This document shows, one piece after another, positions 7,087 to 10,828 of a stretch of DNA of 10,828 bases. Numbering within the stretch: position 1 is the first letter of the stretch; each line of letters opens with the position of its first letter. The translations under genes and the position numbers were made by a program. The notes under the pieces were generated by a model that did not search any database, was not told the DNA's origin, and was given only the letters and a program-made list of their open reading frames with translations. Where the stretch lies: positions 1 to 10,828 of the forward strand of contig DAIEQM010000053.1 in NCBI GenBank assembly GCA_027347685.1. The letters are read 5' to 3'. Source of the DNA: UBA5941 sp021824385. Its GTDB lineage: Bacteria; Patescibacteriota; Microgenomatia; UBA8517.

Positions 7087-7108
7087 TTAACGAAATTTAA
7101 GAAACAAT
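7080..7108 (+). promoter_or_regulatory. Possible promoter for the phosphorylase gene
   Basis: TTGAAA (7080-7085, five of six to -35) and AACAAT (7103-7108, four of six to -10) are 17 bases apart and the -10-like box ends 6 bases before the ATG at 7115. The -10 match is weak; an alternative pair is TTGTCA at 7074-7079 with TTTAAG at 7096-7101. The only space for a promoter is this region shared with the divergent operon. Confidence 0.3.
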
Positions 7109-7114
7109 GGATGT

Positions 7115-8752
7115 ATGGCTGCCCCCCGTGACACTATTGCGTATTTTTCTCTTGAGTTTGGAATTGACTCAAATATTCCTACATACGCAGGGGGACTGGG
7201 AATTTTAGCTGGAGACACGCTTCTTCAAGCCGCAGACGACAACTTCCCCATTGCCGCGATAGGAATGATGTATAAGGGTAGGCGTTTTATTCAAAAAATT
7301 GATAGTCAGGGTATGCAATATGAAGAACCCACGCCATTCAGGCTTGATGGCTCTAGTTCATTTCGACGAGTTGAAACCGCCGGAAAACCGGCACGATTTA
7401 CTATTGATGTTGGAGGAGAACAAGTGTGGGTGGAAGCATACAAACAGCGGCTTGGAGACACGGTTACTTTATATCTTCTTACCACTGATGTCGAGGGAAA
7501 TTCAGATTATTGGCGAGAAATCTTTGATGAAATTTATTGGGGAGATGATGATCAACAAATAAAAGAGCGAATCGTTTTTGGTGTCGGCGGAATGAAGCTT
7601 CTTGACTACCTTAAAATTAAGCCGAGTATCGTTCATATTCAAGAAGGGAGACCTTCGTTTGTTGCACTCCCGTTACTACAGCAGGCAAAACAAAAACTGG
7701 GTGATGTTCCCTTTGAAGAACTTTTGAATTTTGTCAAAGAAAAAACTCGCTACACAAACCACACTCTTGTGGCGTCTGGAATTCATTCATATGACAGAGC
7801 GTTAGTTGAAAAATATGTAATGCCAATAGCCGCCGACATGGGGCTCGATGGAACAAAAATTATAGAGCTCGGGCTTCTCCCCGATGGAAGATTTCACACC
7901 ACAAACTTTGCCTTGAGTATTAGCAAAATGGCAAATAGTGTAAGCACTCCTCACGGAAAGTTGGCCAAACAAGAATTTCCTTCATTTAATTGGACCAACG
8001 TAACAAACGGCGTCTATATGGGTAGGTGGCAAGAAGCAGATTTTAGAAATTATTCCCTTACCGATACTGAGGTGTGGAAAGCGCATTTAGAAAAGAAGCA
8101 TTCCCTTATGCGCGAAGTAACTGCACGTGTGGGGTTTGGATATGATCCGAATTGGCTTACGATTAGTTGGGCCCGACGAATTTCTGGATATAAGCAACTC
8201 GGAAATATATTTGAAGATGTAGAGCGTTTAACAAAAATTGTAAGTGACGCGAATCGCCCGGTAATGCTCTTGATTGCGGGTAAAGCTCACCCGGGAGATA
8301 CCGCAGGAAAAGAGCTCATTCGCCACATTATTGAACTTATGAAAGGGCCACTGTCAGGGCACGCCTTGTTTGTTCACAACTACGACATTGCACTTGCAAA
8401 GGAGCTCGTTAGTGGCAGCGACATTTGGATGAATACACCAGAATTCGGCCGTGAAGCCAGCGGCACCAGTGGCATGAAAGCTATTTCAAATGGAGTCCTC
8501 CAAGTAACTGTTCCCGACGGCTGGGCTGCAGAAGTAGCATGGGAAGGCGTCGGTTGGTCACTCGACCATACCCGGCTCACCGAAAGTATTTATGAAACGC
8601 TCGAAAAAGTGGTGCCACTGTATTACCAAAGAATTGCTGAAGGAGTTCCGGAGGAATGGGTAAAAATGATGCGAAAATCAATTTCTCTCTCAGAAAAATA
8701 CTCCACCAAACGAATGCTTGGGGAGTATAAAAAGAAACTGTACGGGCTTTAG
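7115..8752 (+). CDS. glgP: Compact alpha-glucan (glycogen/starch) phosphorylase family protein
   Basis: Expected to cleave alpha-1,4-glucan with phosphate to give glucose-1-phosphate, using pyridoxal phosphate (PLP), in the cytoplasm. 545 residues, against about 600-850 for most relatives. Motifs in order: IAYFSLEFGI then YAGGLGILAGD at 24-34; HIQEGRPSF at 174-182; TNHTLVASG at 214-222; TNVTNGVYMGRW; SWARRISGYK at 351-360, whose arginine and K360 match the phosphate-binding Arg/Lys of muscle phosphorylase (R569, K574); GKAHPGD with K390 (like K568); and EASGTSGMKAISNG, with K455 in the place of the PLP lysine K680. The active-site set thus looks complete. Two blocks differ from the usual NEGHxAF and THTPVPAG wording (see findings). 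It is alone on the plus strand; the ribosome site is weak or absent. The family is secure, the exact glucan substrate is not. Confidence 0.88.
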   Translation: MAAPRDTIAYFSLEFGIDSNIPTYAGGLGILAGDTLLQAADDNFPIAAIGMMYKGRRFIQKIDSQGMQYEEPTPFRLDGSSSFRRVETAGKPARFTIDVGGEQVWVEAYKQRLGDTVTLYLLTTDVEGNSDYWREIFDEIYWGDDDQQIKERIVFGVGGMKLLDYLKIKPSIVHIQEGRPSFVALPLLQQAKQKLGDVPFEELLNFVKEKTRYTNHTLVASGIHSYDRALVEKYVMPIAADMGLDGTKIIELGLLPDGRFHTTNFALSISKMANSVSTPHGKLAKQEFPSFNWTNVTNGVYMGRWQEADFRNYSLTDTEVWKAHLEKKHSLMREVTARVGFGYDPNWLTISWARRISGYKQLGNIFEDVERLTKIVSDANRPVMLLIAGKAHPGDTAGKELIRHIIELMKGPLSGHALFVHNYDIALAKELVSGSDIWMNTPEFGREASGTSGMKAISNGVLQVTVPDGWAAEVAWEGVGWSLDHTRLTESIYETLEKVVPLYYQRIAEGVPEEWVKMMRKSISLSEKYSTKRMLGEYKKKLYGL

Positions 8753-8907
8753 GGCAGTGACAGAAATATAGCAAACCCGATTTGGGCGAGCCCAATAAGC
8801 GATATTCCAATTCCATCTAACTTTTTTTCAGGACTCGAAGTAAATATCCAACAAGCCCCCACAATAGTTAGCGCCAAACCAACAACTGCAATAACCAGGT
8901 TTATCAT
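8749..8907 (-). CDS. Small two-helix membrane protein, 52 residues, unknown function
   Basis: I do not recognise a family. The reading frame runs ATG 8907 to TAA 8749-8751 and encodes 52 residues: a first hydrophobic helix (INLVIAVVGLALTIVGACWIF), a short polar turn with SSPEKKLDG, and a second helix (IGISLIGLAQIGFAIFLSL) ending in P. By the positive-inside rule the Lys-Lys turn is probably cytoplasmic. Evidence that it is real is the strongest ribosome binding site in the window (AGAAGGAGA, spacing 6), a clean hydrophobic pattern, and its place 40 bases after the phosphatase gene on the same strand. Its stop overlaps the end of the convergent phosphorylase gene by 4 bases. The Gly-rich helices could pack as a hairpin or oligomer. 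Function unknown. Confidence 0.75.
   Translation of the reverse strand: MINLVIAVVGLALTIVGACWIFTSSPEKKLDGIGISLIGLAQIGFAIFLSLP
8782..8795. other. Short inverted repeat just after the phosphorylase stop
   Basis: TTGGGCGAGCCCAA can form a stem of five base pairs with a CGAG loop, about 30 bases past the phosphorylase stop codon. It is not followed by a T-run on either strand, so it is at best a weak end-of-transcript hairpin for the plus-strand gene. It also lies inside the coding sequence of the small membrane protein, so it may simply reflect codons. Confidence 0.2.
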
Positions 8908-8912
8908 TACGG

Positions 8913-8921
8913 TCTCCTTCT
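8913..8921 (-). promoter_or_regulatory. Strong Shine-Dalgarno site of the 52-residue protein
   Basis: AGAAGGAGA on the minus strand contains AAGGAG 6 bases before the ATG at 8907. This near-perfect site is what sets the start of the small gene and supports its being translated, since most genes in the window lack such a site. Confidence 0.75.
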
Positions 8922-8947
8922 AGTAGCGGAGAGGTATTATTTCACAC

Positions 8948-9436
8948 TTATAGGTTGCAATCAACTTCTTGAATTGATCCATTGGAGATTACCAGTATCA
9001 CTCCAGTTTTTGGATAATACATAAGGTCATGTGAGTGAAATTTCTGCCCCAATAAAAGTTTTTTAAAGCCAGCGACATTTGCGCCGTGGGTACAAAGCGC
9101 AATATGCTTTTCAGAGAGAGATTCAAGTTTTGAAACAGCTTTTTCCATCCGTTTTTCAAACACGTCAAAGTCATCTTCAACAAACTCATTCAAGAGAGGC
9201 TCTGGTTCAAAGTGAAATGGTGAGTTTGCCTCTATGATGTCTGCCGTTTGGCGGCATCTTAAAAATTCAGAGCGGAAACATTTTTCGATCTTGAAGGTAG
9301 TAAGTTTTTTGGCGAGATTTTCTATAACCGGCTTAGCCTCGGGAAGTATTTCAGCGGTATGTTCGTTGTCGCCGTATGGAGTTTCAGTTTTACTAAAAAT
9401 TGTTTGTCCGTGCCGAAAAATGTAATAGGTTTTCAC
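8948..9436 (-). CDS. Histidine phosphatase superfamily protein (phosphoglycerate mutase-like, SixA-like size)
   Basis: 162 residues with the branch 1 histidine phosphatase core: FRHGQT at 7-12 with catalytic H9; S56 and R60 in FRSEFLRCRQTAD; the likely proton-donor E84 in LLNEF; and H117 in CTHG. It should dephosphorylate small metabolites or protein phosphohistidine through a phosphohistidine intermediate in the cytoplasm; the substrate cannot be told from sequence. The length is closer to SixA/short phosphatases than to cofactor-dependent phosphoglycerate mutase (about 230-250). The start is GTG at 9436, overlapping the TGA of the cyclophilin gene (GTGA), typical of coupled translation. An extended -10-like box ends 6 bases before it, so it may have its own transcript too. 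Confidence 0.88.
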   Translation of the reverse strand: MKTYYIFRHGQTIFSKTETPYGDNEHTAEILPEAKPVIENLAKKLTTFKIEKCFRSEFLRCRQTADIIEANSPFHFEPEPLLNEFVEDDFDVFEKRMEKAVSKLESLSEKHIALCTHGANVAGFKKLLLGQKFHSHDLMYYPKTGVILVISNGSIQEVDCNL

Positions 9437-10080
9437 TTCTCGAGTATATCAACTGATGTTATTTTAACAGGATTTGTTGGTCGATCTTGAGGACCGGTTG
9501 GTGCGGTGGCAATTTTATCGACGACTTCAAGCCCTGCAGTAACATGTCCAAAAATAACATATGCATTGGGAAGATCATAATCGGTGTGCATAATAAAAAA
9601 CTGACTTCCATTGGTGTTTGGCCCCGCGTTTGCCATCGCTACGGTTCCTCTGGTGTATTTCCCTTTTAAATACTCATCTGCAAATTGGTATCCAGGGCCA
9701 CCGCTGCCTGTTCCTGTGGGGTCGCCTCCTTGGATCATGAACCCGGGAATTGTTCGATGAAAAATCACATCGTTGTAAAATCCTGCCTTTGCAAGTGTAA
9801 TAAAATTATTTGAGGTAATCGGAGTATTCTGAGTGTCAAATGAAATACTGATATCGCCGGCTGTGGTGTGAAGCACTGCAGAATATTGCTTTTTAAGATC
9901 GAGTTGCATGGTAGGTTTGTCCATTTTTTTAGTGTTTGTGTCTGTCACTTGTGCCGTGCTCTGCGGTGTTTCAGCTGGCTTCGGCTGTGAAACTTCATTT
10001 GGCTTAAAAACAAAGAAAATGATTCCAGCAATAACAACTACAACAGCGATCGGAAAACTGTACTGTTTAAGCCATTCCAC
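9433..10080 (-). CDS. Membrane-anchored cyclophilin-type peptidyl-prolyl isomerase
   Basis: Catalyses cis-trans isomerisation of proline peptide bonds, probably outside the membrane as a folding helper. 215 residues. N-terminal hydrophobic segment at about 9-25 (FPIAVVVVIAGIIFFVF) after a short start with one Lys acts as a signal anchor; there is no lipobox Cys. Residues 27-60 are a Pro/Thr/Gln-rich linker. The cyclophilin domain at about 65-213 carries FHRTIPGFMIQGGDPTGTG (catalytic R109, F114, Q117) and GTVAMANAGPNTNGSQFFI (Q160, F161). The start is GTG at 10080 (GTG GAA TGG), set by a good promoter that ends 7 bases before it; no Shine-Dalgarno site is present. It follows the solute-binding protein gene by 17 bases, and its stop overlaps the phosphatase start. 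Confidence 0.93.
   Translation of the reverse strand: MEWLKQYSFPIAVVVVIAGIIFFVFKPNEVSQPKPAETPQSTAQVTDTNTKKMDKPTMQLDLKKQYSAVLHTTAGDISISFDTQNTPITSNNFITLAKAGFYNDVIFHRTIPGFMIQGGDPTGTGSGGPGYQFADEYLKGKYTRGTVAMANAGPNTNGSQFFIMHTDYDLPNAYVIFGHVTAGLEVVDKIATAPTGPQDRPTNPVKITSVDILEK
9443..9451 (-). promoter_or_regulatory. Possible extended -10 promoter inside the cyclophilin gene
   Basis: TGATATACT on the minus strand fits TGnTATAAT with one mismatch and ends 6 bases before the GTG start at 9436. No good -35 box is seen. It overlaps codons for the last residues of the cyclophilin (VDILEK), so it could be chance; it is listed because the same box-to-start distance recurs at other genes here. Confidence 0.3.
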
Positions 10081-10087
10081 AAAGACG

Positions 10088-10117
10088 AGTATACAGACTA
10101 CTTCCGTACAATGTCAA
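10088..10117 (-). promoter_or_regulatory. Sigma-70-type promoter of the cyclophilin gene, leaderless layout
   Basis: On the minus strand TTGACA (10117 to 10112) is a perfect -35 box and TATACT (10093 to 10088) a five-of-six -10 box, with an 18-base spacer. Seven bases (CGTCTTT) then lead straight to the GTG start at 10080, so transcription should begin on or beside the start codon. The -35 box lies inside the last codons of the solute-binding protein gene. This is the best promoter match in the window. Confidence 0.7.
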
Positions 10118-10828
10118 AACTTTTTGGGTGGTACAGAAATGCGGCTGGTGCATCTTCCAATAAAAATCTCTGAAAGTCGAGGTATATTTTTTTGCGTTTT
10201 TCAGGGTCCATTTCAAGTCGTCCATTTTCGAGAAGCTTATCAATCCTCTGATTAGAAAAGTGCGTTACGTTTGTGGCTTCTTGTGTTGAATGCCAAGTCA
10301 AATACTGATCGGGATCGAGTGACACTTCGTAAAGCGTGAGATATGCATCGTAATCGTCAGGAAGCGTGCCTGCAGCTTGAACCTGGGTGTGAACACCAAT
10401 TTTTCCCCAATCCTTGGCAATTTGATCTGCAATCGAAAGAAGAGTTGGGGCTGTCGTAAGCCGAATGGTAAGAACTTGTCCTTTCGGAAGAATTGGTTTG
10501 ATCAGTTCTTGTGCTCGGTTTAAGTCAAAGTCATACGGCTTAATTTGTGGATTATATGCCCATGAGTCTTCTGGGATTGGTCCAATTGCACGCGTTTTTC
10601 CAGTCCACATACTTTTATCTATGGCGTATGAAAGTGCTTGTCGAAGCGGCTTGTTGTCTTTGAAAACTTCGCTTCGTTCATTAAAAAATACGGCAACATA
10701 CAGCGTTTGTTTCTCGTGAGCATTTACCATAACTGAACTCCAACTATCGAGAGGAGAAGGATCTAAGAGGTTTTGAATAATATCAATATGACCAAGCTCA
10801 TATGCTGCCTTTGCTGCGTTTTCATTGG
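10098..10828 (-). CDS. Extracellular solute-binding protein, family 5 (peptide/oligomer ABC type), N-terminus outside window
   Basis: Ligand-binding component of an ABC importer of the DppA/OppA type, expected outside the cell membrane. Only the C-terminal 243 residues are in view; the frame stays open through the right edge (NENAAKAAYELGHIDIIQNL upstream of the first in-frame Met at 10730, so that Met is not the start). Family signs: an FNERSEVFKDNKPLRQALSY stretch followed by AIDK, the hallmark of this family; NLNRAxELI-like DFDLNRAQELI; AKDWGKIGVHTQV; and FQRFLLEDAPAAFLYHP near the end. It ends at FDIVRK, about 20 residues earlier than E. coli DppA, which goes on past VRK. The substrate cannot be assigned. 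No permease or ATPase genes are in the window; they may lie to the right. Confidence 0.85.
   Translation of the reverse strand, partial: NENAAKAAYELGHIDIIQNLLDPSPLDSWSSVMVNAHEKQTLYVAVFFNERSEVFKDNKPLRQALSYAIDKSMWTGKTRAIGPIPEDSWAYNPQIKPYDFDLNRAQELIKPILPKGQVLTIRLTTAPTLLSIADQIAKDWGKIGVHTQVQAAGTLPDDYDAYLTLYEVSLDPDQYLTWHSTQEATNVTHFSNQRIDKLLENGRLEMDPEKRKKIYLDFQRFLLEDAPAAFLYHPKSFDIVRK

Noticed and set aside
7379..7392. Perfect hairpin GCCGG-AAAA-CCGGC resembling a terminator stem
   Set aside because: It lies deep inside the phosphorylase coding sequence, has no T-run after it, and is explained by codons for Ala-Gly-Lys-Pro-Ala.
1..10828. tRNA, rRNA, CRISPR array, insertion sequence or defence system
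   Set aside because: By eye I found no direct repeat array, cloverleaf-type motif, transposase or inverted end repeats; nearly all the sequence is taken up by the genes listed.

Overview
The window is 10.8 kb of tightly packed bacterial DNA, slightly AT-rich, with 13 protein genes and almost no non-coding sequence. Small genomes with short or stripped-down versions of common proteins are typical of Candidate Phyla Radiation (Patescibacteria) bacteria. The half-size MFS protein, short alpha-glucan phosphorylase, reduced ATP synthase, 4-8 base gene overlaps and likely leaderless starts all fit that group. This placement is an inference from style, not from a marker gene. TGA ends at least five genes here (atpB, atpE, atpG, the cyclophilin and possibly more) and is not read through, so the code looks standard and not the Gracilibacteria-type recoding.

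Layout: positions 1-7047, minus strand, form one long operon read from right to left: a six-helix half-MFS protein, then F-type ATP synthase a, c, b, alpha, gamma, beta, epsilon (atpB-E-F-A-G-D-C), then a Kup potassium transporter that runs off the left edge. Positions 7115-8752, plus strand, hold one divergent gene for a compact alpha-glucan phosphorylase. Positions 8749-10828, minus strand, hold (right to left) the C-terminal part of a family 5 extracellular solute-binding protein, a membrane-anchored cyclophilin, a histidine phosphatase and a 52-residue two-helix membrane protein; the last overlaps the end of the phosphorylase gene tail to tail.

Function: the c subunit has the residues expected for a proton ring, and Kup proteins are generally K+/H+ symporters, so the main operon links proton motive force, ATP synthesis or hydrolysis, and potassium uptake. 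The phosphorylase would release glucose-1-phosphate from stored glucan, and the solute-binding protein points to peptide or oligomer scavenging.

The most striking point is in the ATP synthase. The delta gene (atpH), normally between atpF and atpA, is absent; subunit b stops at 116 residues, without its delta-binding end; and alpha starts about 18 residues late, without the N-terminal delta-binding helix. These three losses are adjacent in the usual gene order, so one deletion would explain them all, leaving an enzyme with no normal clamp between the peripheral stalk and the top of F1. Epsilon also lacks its C-terminal helical domain. A second theme is that several genes have a -10-like box only 6-9 bases before the start codon and no Shine-Dalgarno sequence, suggesting leaderless mRNAs, while others (atpD, the 52-residue protein) have strong ribosome binding sites.
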